64,000 bases of DNA from Lutraria lutraria (Eukaryota > Mollusca > Bivalvia > Venerida > Mactridae): NCBI GenBank assembly GCA_964023205.1, contig OZ026842.1, positions 36,657,501 to 36,721,500 on the forward strand. Direction: 5' to 3'. The translations under genes and the position numbers were made by a program. Below the pieces are notes generated by a model. The model was not told where the DNA came from, searched no databases, and worked only from the letters and a program-made list of their open reading frames with translations. Below, piece after piece: positions 49,100 to 57,248 of this stretch. Each line of letters begins with the position of its first letter. Position 1 is the stretch's first letter.

Positions 49100-49639
49100 T
49101 TAAACCGTGTTTGCTGACTGATCTGGTTGGGTACATAGTTCGCATTGGCAGTCTGGTGGGGGATAGCAGAGCCGGCATGTTAGGTCCCCACAGGACCATT
49201 CCTGTTCTGGTACTGGTGGTTGTTCCGTGTACTCAACTTGAGCGGTAGTGATGATACGCCAATGCTCTTCTTCTTGTTGTTGTTCCCTTTGTCTATCGAC
49301 TGTCCGTTCCCTGGCATCTCGCTGCCTTTCTTTGGCTTGATCTCGAAAATGCTCTCGCATTTGAGATAGTTCTTCTCTATGATGAAACCGATTGGATTCA
49401 ATGGTATTCATAGTCTCACCTATGGTTTGAAGATCTCGTTCCCTTTTTCTAACAATGCTAGCAGCTAAGCGACTGATTGAGCGCCATACCCTATTCTGTT
49501 TTTCAGTAAGTTGTTTTGCTGTTTTGAGTTCATTTAATAAAGCCTCCATCTTGAGCGTTTGAGTTCTCAGAATGAAATGAGGCATTGTAAGACGGAGCAT
49601 TGTATTACGCCGCCCACTCTTGTGGTTGGATGACGTCAT
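49100..49639 (-). CDS. Coiled-coil protein with Cys-rich tail, Polinton-associated, unknown
   Basis: 179 codons from the first ATG (49639). That ATG lies inside a TGACGTCA site, so a later Met (residue 15 or 31) may be the true start. Residues ~30-140 are Gln/Glu/Arg-rich, with heptad-like spacing (LLNELKTAKQLTEKQNRVW, then REELSQMREHFRDQAKERQR), and predict a long coiled coil. The last 35 residues contain C-x4-C-x2-C-x5-C-x-C-x2-C, a possible metal-binding tail. I know no family for it. It is separated from the protease gene by about 200 bp with a polyadenylation signal and has its own promoter-like region. Uniquely in this cluster, it ends with two histone-type stem-loops. A structural or DNA-packing role is possible but is only inference. 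Confidence 0.65.
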   Translation of the reverse strand: MTSSNHKSGRRNTMLRLTMPHFILRTQTLKMEALLNELKTAKQLTEKQNRVWRSISRLAASIVRKRERDLQTIGETMNTIESNRFHHREELSQMREHFRDQAKERQRDARERTVDRQREQQQEEEHWRIITTAQVEYTEQPPVPEQEWSCGDLTCRLCYPPPDCQCELCTQPDQSANTV

Positions 49640-49690
49640 ATTGCTTGGATGACGTCACGATGTACCGCACGTGCGGAGCTTGATTGGTAA
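49625..49690 (-). promoter_or_regulatory. Promoter-like region of the coiled-coil gene
   Basis: Read on the minus strand the order is ACCAATCA (CCAAT box, near 49684-49691), CGCACGTGCG (palindrome with CACGTG E box), and TGACGTCA at about 49649-49656 and again at 49629-49637, the last overlapping the first ATG. CCAAT boxes and CRE-type sites are frequent in S-phase and histone promoters. Confidence 0.5.
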
Positions 49691-49754
49691 TTTTATGAAC
49701 TTATGATATAATAATAAAAAAGACAACAAACGTATAGTTTCAGTTTTCTAAACT

Positions 49755-49760
49755 TTTATT
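49755..49760 (-). terminator. Polyadenylation signal after protease gene
   Basis: TTTATT on the plus strand reads AATAAA on the minus strand, 84 bases after the protease stop. Between them AACAGTAACAA-type words repeat four or five times. Confidence 0.5.
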
Positions 49761-49843
49761 TTTTTTGTAACAAGGAACAGTAACATGAAACAGTAACAAG
49801 AAAACAGTAACAAGGAACTACATGAAACAGTAACATTTTACAT

Positions 49844-50434
49844 TTAATGATCACCATAAAGTGTTGTATTTCTATGTATGATACTATGATACAAACGTCT
49901 GTGACCTTCTGGTCTAGAGTTACGTTGAGCAAAACACTTTTGTCCACATTTATTCACATATTGAGCATACATGTAATAAGTACCATAATATTGATGAAAC
50001 CAATGCGTAACATAAGTGTCATTTTTTCCATACATGTCCGGTTTGAATCGGGTTAACAGTATCTGGTTCAAGTCACATTCACGTGAGATAAAATCCAAAG
50101 CGAATAGACAATACACACCACACACCGGTAACATATCGCCTTGTATTCTCGTGGCATTCCACAGATAAGTTTTGCTGGCATGTTTTTTCACAAAGGATAG
50201 AATCTCTTCGAAAGGTGGTAATCCATAGGAATCAAAATACACTGCTTTATTGTCTTTTAAATAAAGAGCCACCCAGTGTTCTCCAGGTTGATTCCCGTTA
50301 TGGGTATTCACAATATAGGCTTTTACGTCATGCGGTTTCTCTGAAGGTAATTGATCTTTGGCACAAACACGTGCACGTAGTGGTTTTAATAACGGTGAAT
50401 GATCTAATAGGTATTGTAGTTCATTCGTCTCCAT
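49844..50434 (-). CDS. Adenain-like cysteine protease (Polinton PRO)
   Basis: 196 aa from the ATG at 50434 (METNELQYLL). A longer frame to 50470 begins only with GTG. The C48-like triad is visible: His53 in GEHWVALYL, Asp68 in VYFDSYG, and Cys105 in PVCGVYCLFAL, with Gln98 seven residues before it as the oxyanion residue. This spacing is the same as in adenovirus-type proteases. In Polintons the enzyme is thought to process capsid precursors during particle maturation. The start overlaps the end of the preceding gene by 14 bases. The frame is intact and no catalytic residue is missing. Confidence 0.92.
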   Translation of the reverse strand: METNELQYLLDHSPLLKPLRARVCAKDQLPSEKPHDVKAYIVNTHNGNQPGEHWVALYLKDNKAVYFDSYGLPPFEEILSFVKKHASKTYLWNATRIQGDMLPVCGVYCLFALDFISRECDLNQILLTRFKPDMYGKNDTYVTHWFHQYYGTYYMYAQYVNKCGQKCFAQRNSRPEGHRRLYHSIIHRNTTLYGDH

Positions 50435-50885
50435 AATGCCAATTTCTGTTGACACGTTCAGCCCAAACACTGATCCACTGATCTATGAACTGATTCTGGG
50501 TGAGTTCTTCTTTAAACTGAATCCATAATCGACACGCGTCTCCTTTTTCACTATCGGCCAAGGTCACTAATTCAGGATACCACTTTTCCATGACCTTGAA
50601 CACGTCCAAACGTTGAATAGCTTTTTGAATGTAAAGTTCTGTCCACTCTTCCGTATTTGTGTATAAGCAGAGTACATGTTGTACTTGACTAGGATGATTC
50701 ACTCGACAACCATAACAGTCTTTATGCACTTGATTATAAATTAAAGATTGGAGTGCTTCTGTGACGTGATGATTCAAGCACTCTTGTAAAAAGTCCGTCC
50801 TTGAACTTGTACAACAAGGATACGCCAATAACTTCATTTCGTAATCTTGTCCTTTTTCCAGGTGTTCCACATCCATGTCTTCCAT
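50421..50885 (-). CDS. Polinton-associated Cys-containing protein, unknown
   Basis: 154 aa from ATG at 50885. The N terminus is acidic, followed by paired cysteines (YPCCTSS) and then HKDCYGCRVNHPSQVQHVLC, which looks like a small Cys/His metal site. The C-terminal half is helical and Trp-rich (QFIDQWISVWAERVNRNWHY). It lies 23 bases after the major capsid gene and overlaps the protease start. Proteins of this size occur between hexon and protease in related elements, to my recollection, but no function is established. It is an intact frame. Confidence 0.7.
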   Translation of the reverse strand: MEDMDVEHLEKGQDYEMKLLAYPCCTSSRTDFLQECLNHHVTEALQSLIYNQVHKDCYGCRVNHPSQVQHVLCLYTNTEEWTELYIQKAIQRLDVFKVMEKWYPELVTLADSEKGDACRLWIQFKEELTQNQFIDQWISVWAERVNRNWHYGDE

Positions 50886-50908
50886 CTTAATAATTTTAAT
50901 AATCTAGA

Positions 50909-52207
50909 TTAATAATCTAGCAGCACTCCTCTGAATTGATTGATTTCAATTTGATTGTCGTATTCCGCAAATACAATCACGTTGATGGCTTGTGCAAGTG
51001 CTGTTCCAAAGTGAAATTCCAATCTCAGATTGCCCGTTTTTATAGGATGGAGTTGACCTTCCTCGCAACCTTGATCTACTGTCAAGTCCAACCCCCAGAG
51101 TGTGTATCCGTACCGATAATCATTCATGCTCAATCCAAATGAACGATTGAGACCAAGCGCTCCAGTCGCTTGATAAAGTGACATGTAGGATCTTAGAACT
51201 TCTCCCGTTTCAAAATTGGGTTGAAACGCTTTGTTATGAATACTTTTTCCGTCAATGCTGACTTCCAGATGATTCAGTGTAAAATGACGGAAATCAAAGG
51301 GGTTGGTAGCCATATCTCCATTCATGTCTCCATTTCTTACCATACCGATGATAAGCCGTTTTGGCAATTGACCTTGAAATAAATGATCTTCAATCTTGGA
51401 TCGTTGACCGTTAGGAATCGTAAACGTTTTTACTTCAGTTCGTCGGATGGGAATTTTCATGTTATGTTGAGCAATCTGTTGATTGAGTTGATTGGCTACC
51501 ACTGGCAGTAAATCTACTGTTCTTTCATTGAATCCTGCTTCTAGAAACTTGATTTTAGCCGGTGCAGTACTCATGAGACAGAATTGGGGTGACGCTTTGT
51601 TTAGTCTTAAGCGTATTTCCATACCATTGGGTAAATATTTATCTTGCATCATCAGATCTAAATGAAGTCGTCCACATAGTTCCACCACACGACTTTGATG
51701 GACACGATGATGCCTCTCAATATAGCCTTTGTTATTCCCGTCATGTACTTTGGTGAGCATATGACCAGGGGTGTCTGCAGCCCATAACTCTAACGCCTGA
51801 AGCTGAGTGTCTTTACAGCTTGAGTTGAAGGAGAGTAAATTTTCTATATAAGCCCGATAGGCATACGTGTCCGCATTGCTGGTGATCAGTTTATTATTCA
51901 GGTACACATCAATGCTTGAGAACATGCTGTGAAAGAAATTGTTGACGGTAGCAATTTCACTGTCGACTGCTAGGTCTGTACCATCTGCCTGTATAATTTT
52001 GAGTTTTAGGTACAGGTAAGAATGATTCAGATCAGTCCATTTTTCTGTCTGTGCAGGAATCACAAATTCAATCGGCGCATTATTGTCCAGGGCAGAAATG
52101 GGATAATGCTCAGTCCATTGACCTTCTTGCATGGCTGTCATGGTAGGTGGCACAACAGACACATCCAACTCTGTCTTACTACATTCGCAGGAACCGTTTT
52201 GCATCAT
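50909..52207 (-). CDS. Major capsid protein candidate (hexon-like, double jelly-roll)
   Basis: 432 aa from ATG at 52207; a second Met follows directly. The sequence belongs to the widespread invertebrate group annotated after C. elegans F54H12.2. It shows the typical opening (Cys-rich start, VVPPTMTAMQEGQWTEHYP), then PIEFVIPAQTEKWTDL, SYLYLKLKIIQADGTDL, VNNFFHSMFSSIDVYLNNK and YAYRAYIENLLSF. I regard this group as the Polinton hexon, predicted to form a double jelly-roll. It starts two bases after the core-like gene. Length and frame are complete. The jelly-roll assignment rests on family knowledge, not on a fold visible in the sequence. Confidence 0.85.
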   Translation of the reverse strand: MMQNGSCECSKTELDVSVVPPTMTAMQEGQWTEHYPISALDNNAPIEFVIPAQTEKWTDLNHSYLYLKLKIIQADGTDLAVDSEIATVNNFFHSMFSSIDVYLNNKLITSNADTYAYRAYIENLLSFNSSCKDTQLQALELWAADTPGHMLTKVHDGNNKGYIERHHRVHQSRVVELCGRLHLDLMMQDKYLPNGMEIRLRLNKASPQFCLMSTAPAKIKFLEAGFNERTVDLLPVVANQLNQQIAQHNMKIPIRRTEVKTFTIPNGQRSKIEDHLFQGQLPKRLIIGMVRNGDMNGDMATNPFDFRHFTLNHLEVSIDGKSIHNKAFQPNFETGEVLRSYMSLYQATGALGLNRSFGLSMNDYRYGYTLWGLDLTVDQGCEEGQLHPIKTGNLRLEFHFGTALAQAINVIVFAEYDNQIEINQFRGVLLDY

Positions 52208-52209
52208 GA

Positions 52210-52575
52210 TTAATCGAAAATATCAAGAGGTCTGGCCTGCTTAACTCGGCGACGATGAAGTTTCGAATGAGGTCTTTTCTTGACTGGTTTGCTCTTTATA
52301 CGTCTTTTTGGGCTGGCCACAGCACGTAACAAGGATTCACCCACATCTTTTAACACAGAAGCTCCACGTTTTCGTATTACTTTTTTAGCGTTTGATCCTG
52401 TCAAGATATCATTGATAGCGGCTCTTCCTTGCTGGAGTCCTTCTTTTTTCAAGGTGTGAACTCCAGATTTCACCAATGGATTCAGTAAAGGTATGATTCT
52501 TTTCATGGCTTTCTTAAACATGGATCCAAGTCCGTGTCCATATTGTCGAGGTTGACCTTGGTAAGTAGGTATCAT
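52210..52575 (-). CDS. Small basic core-like protein (adenovirus pX/pVI-like)
   Basis: 121 aa, strongly basic. The N terminus has a Gly-rich GHGLGSMFKKAMKRIIPLLN segment, an amphipathic helix region, and then repeated GxxxxxD helices (GRAAINDILTG). The C-terminal third is Arg/Lys-rich (SPKRRIKSKPVKKRPHSK). Proteins like this between penton and hexon genes in Polintons and adintoviruses are compared with adenovirus core protein X or the membrane-active protein VI. DNA condensation or membrane action is inferred. The ATG overlaps the preceding stop (ATGA, 52572-52575). Confidence 0.75.
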   Translation of the reverse strand: MIPTYQGQPRQYGHGLGSMFKKAMKRIIPLLNPLVKSGVHTLKKEGLQQGRAAINDILTGSNAKKVIRKRGASVLKDVGESLLRAVASPKRRIKSKPVKKRPHSKLHRRRVKQARPLDIFD

Positions 52576-53414
52576 TGTCTTTGACGTAGGTGTAGTTTCA
52601 CCATAGACTTCCCATGAATAAACTGAATAGACTGGCCAGTGTCACCCCTTATATGGATAGCGATGGTGTCAAAGTCGGCTTTAGCCAGTGGTACATAGTG
52701 TAAATTCAAGAACTCGAAATGAATATGGGGGTTAGTTCCTGCTTTCGTTCTCGGATCAAATGGAGCTACACGTAAGATGGGGGCTTCTATGTTTCCCAAA
52801 TAGGTATAAGCCGCGAGGTCGGAATAAACAAACAAATGATTATGACCCATGTTAATATCTACGCCATGAGGAAACGGCTCCGGAGTGTCTTTAAAAAAGA
52901 TGGTAGGAGAACTATCAGGGGCTCCACCCAGTTTAATAAACATGTGGGGATGAAACTGAATGCCTAGTTGATCCGAACTGTCCAGTTTTGCGCGTTTACT
53001 TTGTCCTGAAAAACCCATGGTAAATCGAAGCCCTTTCTGTCTAAATATTTTACCCAATTGATCTTTCACGGTAAAGTCAATCGTCTCGATCAAATGTTGG
53101 GGTGTGACATAAGTTCCTACAGGAATACAAAGTCGTACACCTTTTTCTTCTTTATTGGGGAGAGTACAATAGGTCTGAAAGTTTTCTAAGGCCTTACCCA
53201 GGACAGGATCGTGCGTGACAATGTAGAAATGTCTCTCTTCTTCAGTGACATTGATCACCTGACTAGGAACAATCATTTCGACTAAGGCAATTTCCCAGTC
53301 TTGTTTATTGAGATGGATGGGTTTTGCCAGTTTGGTACGAAAACAGCATTGCGTATTGTCTTGGAATAAATCCATAGAGCTGTCACTCATAAGTGTAATG
53401 TAAAACGAACTCAT
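52572..53414 (-). CDS. Minor capsid protein candidate (penton-like)
   Basis: 280 aa from ATG at 53414. It opens FYITLMSDSSMDLFQDNT and continues with FRTKLAKPIHLNKQDWEIAL and EMIVPSQVINVTEEE, the usual start of the Polinton penton/minor-capsid group (single jelly-roll, vertex protein). The remaining strands are rich in aromatic and Pro residues. Start and stop both overlap neighbours by ATGA (53411-53414 and 52572-52575), giving a compact, virus-like arrangement. The frame is intact. Confidence 0.85.
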   Translation of the reverse strand: MSSFYITLMSDSSMDLFQDNTQCCFRTKLAKPIHLNKQDWEIALVEMIVPSQVINVTEEERHFYIVTHDPVLGKALENFQTYCTLPNKEEKGVRLCIPVGTYVTPQHLIETIDFTVKDQLGKIFRQKGLRFTMGFSGQSKRAKLDSSDQLGIQFHPHMFIKLGGAPDSSPTIFFKDTPEPFPHGVDINMGHNHLFVYSDLAAYTYLGNIEAPILRVAPFDPRTKAGTNPHIHFEFLNLHYVPLAKADFDTIAIHIRGDTGQSIQFIHGKSMVKLHLRQRQ

Positions 53415-53655
53415 GTTGACTTAGGTTTATTGAATTTCAAGGAGGGATTCGGTAGAATATAACCTAGAGAACTACTTAAAAGCAGAAGCCACAATTCTCG
53501 ATCGGGTCGTTGAAAACACAAATTGAATAGCGATACGGTAATAATAATAAATACCACTACAATTTGTGACAAAAAGTGACCTTATTTTTGGGCTCACACA
53601 ATTTGACTTGCTCTGAGGCAGTCACTTCCACACTGGCCGTATCAGCTTGAGACAT
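53411..53655 (-). pseudogene. Small membrane protein gene split between two frames
   Basis: A first frame opens with ATG at 53655 (MSQADTASVE, acidic, stop at 53557-53559). A second, in the -1 frame, is open from 53581 to 53413 and has no ATG of its own. It encodes two hydrophobic spans (IVVVFIIITVSLF and LWLLLLSSSLGYILPNP) and ends in an ATGA overlap with the penton-like gene. The frames overlap around a T5 run (about 53571-53575). Either a one-base indel has broken a small membrane-protein gene, the assembly has a homopolymer error, or ribosomes shift frame. Packing between integrase and penton genes fits a real gene. Confidence 0.55.
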
Positions 53656-53674
53656 GATGTATTTATTAACCAGT

Positions 53675-54748
53675 TCAAACGAGATGGGATTCGGGAATCC
53701 AACTGTCAAATTTCGAAGGATAGCCTTTCCAATGCACTTTAATTTCTCGTCTTCCGTCTACCTTTCTCTGGCGATGTGCGAGCACTGATTCAATTTCATA
53801 GATAGCATCATCTTTTATAACCTGTACTTCAGAGAAATAAAATGAACCCAATATGGGTTCTCCGTCCAAATCAGTCAATTTCACAGTAGCAGGAGAGGTC
53901 TTTTTTACCTGAATCACTTTAAACAGTTCAGTGGTCCAGTTGGGTAGATAACCTTTATCAAATGTACGTTTTGTTTTATTGATACGAACAATATCTCCCA
54001 CATGAACGGTCGTCGACGCTTTCTTTCTTGATTTTCCATACAAGGTCAAGGCCACTTGAGATTCGTTATTCTCATTGACGGATACGGGTGCCATTTGTAT
54101 ACTACGATGAACACGATGATTATAGGCATGCACGAGATCAGGCAATACCTGAATATACCTTCGTGTTTTATGATGCGTAAAGTATTTCCACATGCGTGAT
54201 TTTAATGTCCGTTGAAAACGTTCCACCACACTAGCCTTAGTTTCTGAGTTTTCAGTCGTAAAATAATGAATCCCTACTTTGTCTAAAAACTGTTGAAACC
54301 TTTGATTCTTGAATTCTGTTCCTTTATCTGTTTGCAACGCTTTAGGTTGTCTCGTTTTAAGAATAGAGCGAAACGCTTCCACCAATGTGAGCCCCGTTTT
54401 ATCCTTGAGGGGAACTACCCAAGCATATTTTGAAAACACGTCAATGACACACAACAAATATCGATAAGGGGTGTTGTACTGAGCCAGGGATTGCATGTCT
54501 GCCAAATCAGCTTGCCATTGATGATCAATACCACCCACAATCGTTTTCCGTCTCGAGAATGCCCTACGGATAGGTTTGTGCAGGGTATAGGTCTTTTGCC
54601 CCTTCAACCAGGATCGCACTTGACTTGGCGTAATGGATTTCAGTTGAGTTCGAGCTGCTGTAGTAAGACGTTCTATCCCACCAAAACCAGCCGGATGGTG
54701 GGGATCATAATAAATCTGATGTAACAGACTGTCTACCTTTTTGTTCAT
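53675..54748 (-). CDS. Polinton retroviral-type integrase with chromodomain
   Basis: 357 aa from ATG at 54748 (MNKKVDSLLHQIYYDPHHPA). Upstream codons to 54769 lack an ATG. The rve core has the acidic triad Asp81 (QWQADLADM), Asp141 (QTDKGTEF) and Glu176 (ASVVERFQR), with the usual 35-residue spacing between the last two. An SH3-like basic region follows. Residues ~317-357 form a chromodomain (YEIESVLAH, then IKVHWKGYPSKFDSWIPE), which could target methylated histone tails. The frame is complete. It is the first intact gene after the gypsy junction. The product would catalyse insertion of linear element DNA. Confidence 0.93.
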   Translation of the reverse strand: MNKKVDSLLHQIYYDPHHPAGFGGIERLTTAARTQLKSITPSQVRSWLKGQKTYTLHKPIRRAFSRRKTIVGGIDHQWQADLADMQSLAQYNTPYRYLLCVIDVFSKYAWVVPLKDKTGLTLVEAFRSILKTRQPKALQTDKGTEFKNQRFQQFLDKVGIHYFTTENSETKASVVERFQRTLKSRMWKYFTHHKTRRYIQVLPDLVHAYNHRVHRSIQMAPVSVNENNESQVALTLYGKSRKKASTTVHVGDIVRINKTKRTFDKGYLPNWTTELFKVIQVKKTSPATVKLTDLDGEPILGSFYFSEVQVIKDDAIYEIESVLAHRQRKVDGRREIKVHWKGYPSKFDSWIPESHLV

Positions 54749-54753
54749 GTTGT

Positions 54754-54939
54754 CTAGTAGGCTTCCCACTTAGGTTCTGCTTTAATCTGTTTGGCAGGTT
54801 TACTTATAGGTGAAGGAGGCTCAACAAAACTATCAAATAATTCATCATCTTCAGTTTTTCGACGCATGGTAGTAGGAACACTTTCAAGAATCCTATCCGT
54901 CAATGTAGCAGGAGCAGCTTGTGCACCTTGTGCACCCAT
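54754..54939 (-). CDS. Possible C-terminal remnant of a Polinton gene upstream of integrase
   Basis: A 61-codon frame ends EPKWEAY five bases before the integrase ATG. The part after residue ~10 (TLTDRILESVP, then Ser/Pro- and Lys-rich) looks like protein sequence. The first ten residues (GAQGAQAA) fall at the gypsy junction, and a stop precedes them. It could be the tail of a gene cut by the gypsy-side rearrangement, or a short gene. No family is recognised. Confidence 0.4.
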   Translation of the reverse strand: MGAQGAQAAPATLTDRILESVPTTMRRKTEDDELFDSFVEPPSPISKPAKQIKAEPKWEAY

Positions 54940-54941
54940 TG

Positions 54942-56100
54942 ATCAATGAAGCCTTTGAAGGATTATCAAATGTCACATGCATAGTAGATGACCTTTTGAT
55001 CTGGGGTCGGATTAGAGCAGAGCACGATGAAATGCTAGAGAAAGTGCTGTTGCGAGAACCGTCCAAAGGTGGGCGTTTCAACCCTGACTAGTGCATCATA
55101 GGGGCACAAGAAGTGCAATATTATGTGATTTCTTCAGAGGGTCTCAAACCTCCTAGTAAGGTAAAGGCTATTGCAAACCTCGAAGAACCTGACTCACGGC
55201 CTAAGTTAGAAAAATTCCTTGGTTTAGTAAACTACCTCTCAAAGTTCTGTCCAAATATTGCAAGTGAAGCAAGTGCGTTAAGGTCATTACTTCAAAAAGG
55301 TGTTGAGTTTGTATTGGATTTTCCACAAAAGCAATCGTTCCTTACGTTTAAGGAAGTAATTACAAATGCCCCTGTGCTCGGGTATTTTGATCCAAACAAA
55401 CCACTGGTCACCGAGGTTGATGCATCAGGAACAGGACTTGGGGCTTGTATGCTCCAAGATGGACGTCCAAATACCTTCGCAAGTAAAAGTTTTACCAAAA
55501 CAGAAATGGGTTACTTAAATATTGAAGGAGAAATGTTTGCAAACTCTTCGGTTGTAAACATTTCCATCAGTACACATATTGGAGAAAGGTCACTGTCCAC
55601 TCAGATTGTCGTCCAATCTCGAATATCGTGAAGAAAGGAATTTAAGCAAGTCCCCCACGGCTTATTAGATTCCTTCTTCAACTGTTCCCATATGACATTG
55701 AGGTCAATGAGAAAATGAGTCAATCAAAATTTACTCAGAAAAGGCATTTTGATAAACATGCTAGGCCATTACAAACCCTTAAAATAATTGACTCAGTCAG
55801 ACTACAAGTTGGCAAGGTCTGGATGCCTGCAAAAGTCATAGAAATATCAGACAAACCAAAGTTCATATGTAGTGCAGACCGAATCTGGTGAAATGTACAG
55901 GCGTAATAGAAAATGGCTGCATTTGCCCCAATCAAAAGAGCACATAGACATCAATCCCTGGGAAATAAAATTGTGAGCGGAAAATGAAAATAATAGTCTA
56001 TTAACACATGGTCTCCATCCGAACAAAATGACAGGATTGTCAAACTGCCCATATATCACACGGTATGGTAGAGAGAGTCGTCGTAACAGGCGATATTTCA
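54942..56100 (+). pseudogene. Decayed Ty3/gypsy pol fragment
   Basis: 54950-55090 encodes a piece of reverse transcriptase around the catalytic box (CIVDDLLIWG, then AEHDEMLEKVL). 55113-55631 continues as the RT connection (SEGLKPPSKVKAI, KFLGLVNYLSKFCPNI) and RNase H start (VTEVDASGTGLGACML, FASKSFTKTEMGYLNIEGE). 55645-55705 gives the RNase H end (PPRLIRFLLQLFPYDIEV). It then jumps to the integrase C terminus (KFTQKRHFDKHA and, in another frame, GEMYRRNRKWLHLP). The integrase core is missing at about 55708, and frames are broken, including near 55080 and 55630. The 5' part of RT and gag are absent. This is a non-functional relic. Confidence 0.85.
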
Positions 56101-57248
56101 ATGATAACTATGTAAACTGACATTTAATTTCATGCAAATTAAGAAGTGTTGAAAAGTAACATTTAATAAATATTAAATACTTTTACTTTTTACTTTTACG
56201 AGTTCACTTTTGTTTGAAATTTGATAGATTAAACGTTATGGGGTTATGTTAAATATAAAACAATTTACGGTTACTCAGTGCAGTTGACTAATGAAGTTTT
56301 GTTTGGTTAGCTCTATCAGATTATTACTGTTTTATATCATGTTTTTTTTATAAATATTTATTGCATGTACTTCTTTTCAATAAAAGGAGGGGAATATAGT
56401 ACATGTATTATAATACGATAATATGATTCGCTAATGAAATCAGTTAAAATGCATATTCATGACTTTAAATGTATGCTGTGTTAAACCGCAGCTACATTAT
56501 ATATAAGATAGTATCAGTCTTTGAAATATACCCATAGAACAAACTTGTGGTGTTATGGTTTATATCACTACATTTGTAGATTCACCAAACTTAACCAAAG
56601 ACTACAACATCACGTATTTATTAATCATAGTACATTAATTTTGTATTTCCAAGTCTTTTAACTCTCGGCACGTAAATTTAACATATCAAGTATATGTCTA
56701 TGACATTCATCATCGACCTTATCTCAATTACATATAGAACATAGTCTATCTGATCTTTGTAAGCACAATTAAACATTGACCATAGCATTGGTACATCGCT
56801 ATACTATATACAATACTATATACAGTCAAACCTGTGTTAGCGGCTATACGCGATTAAAGGCCATCCTGAGAATAAAGGCCATATTTTGTCTATACCAATG
56901 GTGGCCTTTGTTCAAAAGTTTGTCTGTTAATGCTCATTGTGATTGGATTACATGTATAAGCATTCAACGTACATTGTTCTCACACTATCTACAGATTGGT
57001 CGATGGTTCTGGTTTAAGGAAGGAACTTAGGTCATGTATGTTCACTTCTGGTGGTTTTAAAACGAACTGACCCCATATGAATTCATGCAGATAAAGAAGA
57101 ACCAGGTTTTTGTCTGTAGATATAATAAAACAGGTCTCATTTAAAACAAAATATTTTCTCACGGATTGCAAAATCAACTGCTGCTACAAGTGAGGCAATC
57201 GTGTGAAACGTAAACCATTAAAATAAAAGTTATTTCCCTTTATTTGAG
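56101..57248. other. AT-rich intergenic
   Basis: No gene is seen. TACAGTCAAACCTGTGTTAG at about 56821 is a further pogo-like MITE end without a clear partner. Confidence 0.4.

Larger units (their letters stand above)
49021..54945 (-). mobile_element. Polinton/Maverick (adintovirus-like) element, partial
   Basis: About 5.9 kb of tightly packed minus-strand genes includes integrase, minor capsid, core-like protein, major capsid and adenain-like protease, a set diagnostic of Polintons. The listed main frames are intact. No protein-primed DNA polymerase B and no FtsK/HerA-type packaging ATPase was found in the window. No terminal inverted repeats were identified. The integrase side ends against a Ty3/gypsy fragment at about 54925-54945. 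The element therefore looks like a retained integration-morphogenesis half of a larger virus-like transposon. Confidence 0.85.

Noticed and set aside
49021..54945. Search for DNA polymerase B, packaging ATPase and terminal inverted repeats
   Set aside because: None was seen by eye in the listed frames or flanks; a translated profile search would be decisive.
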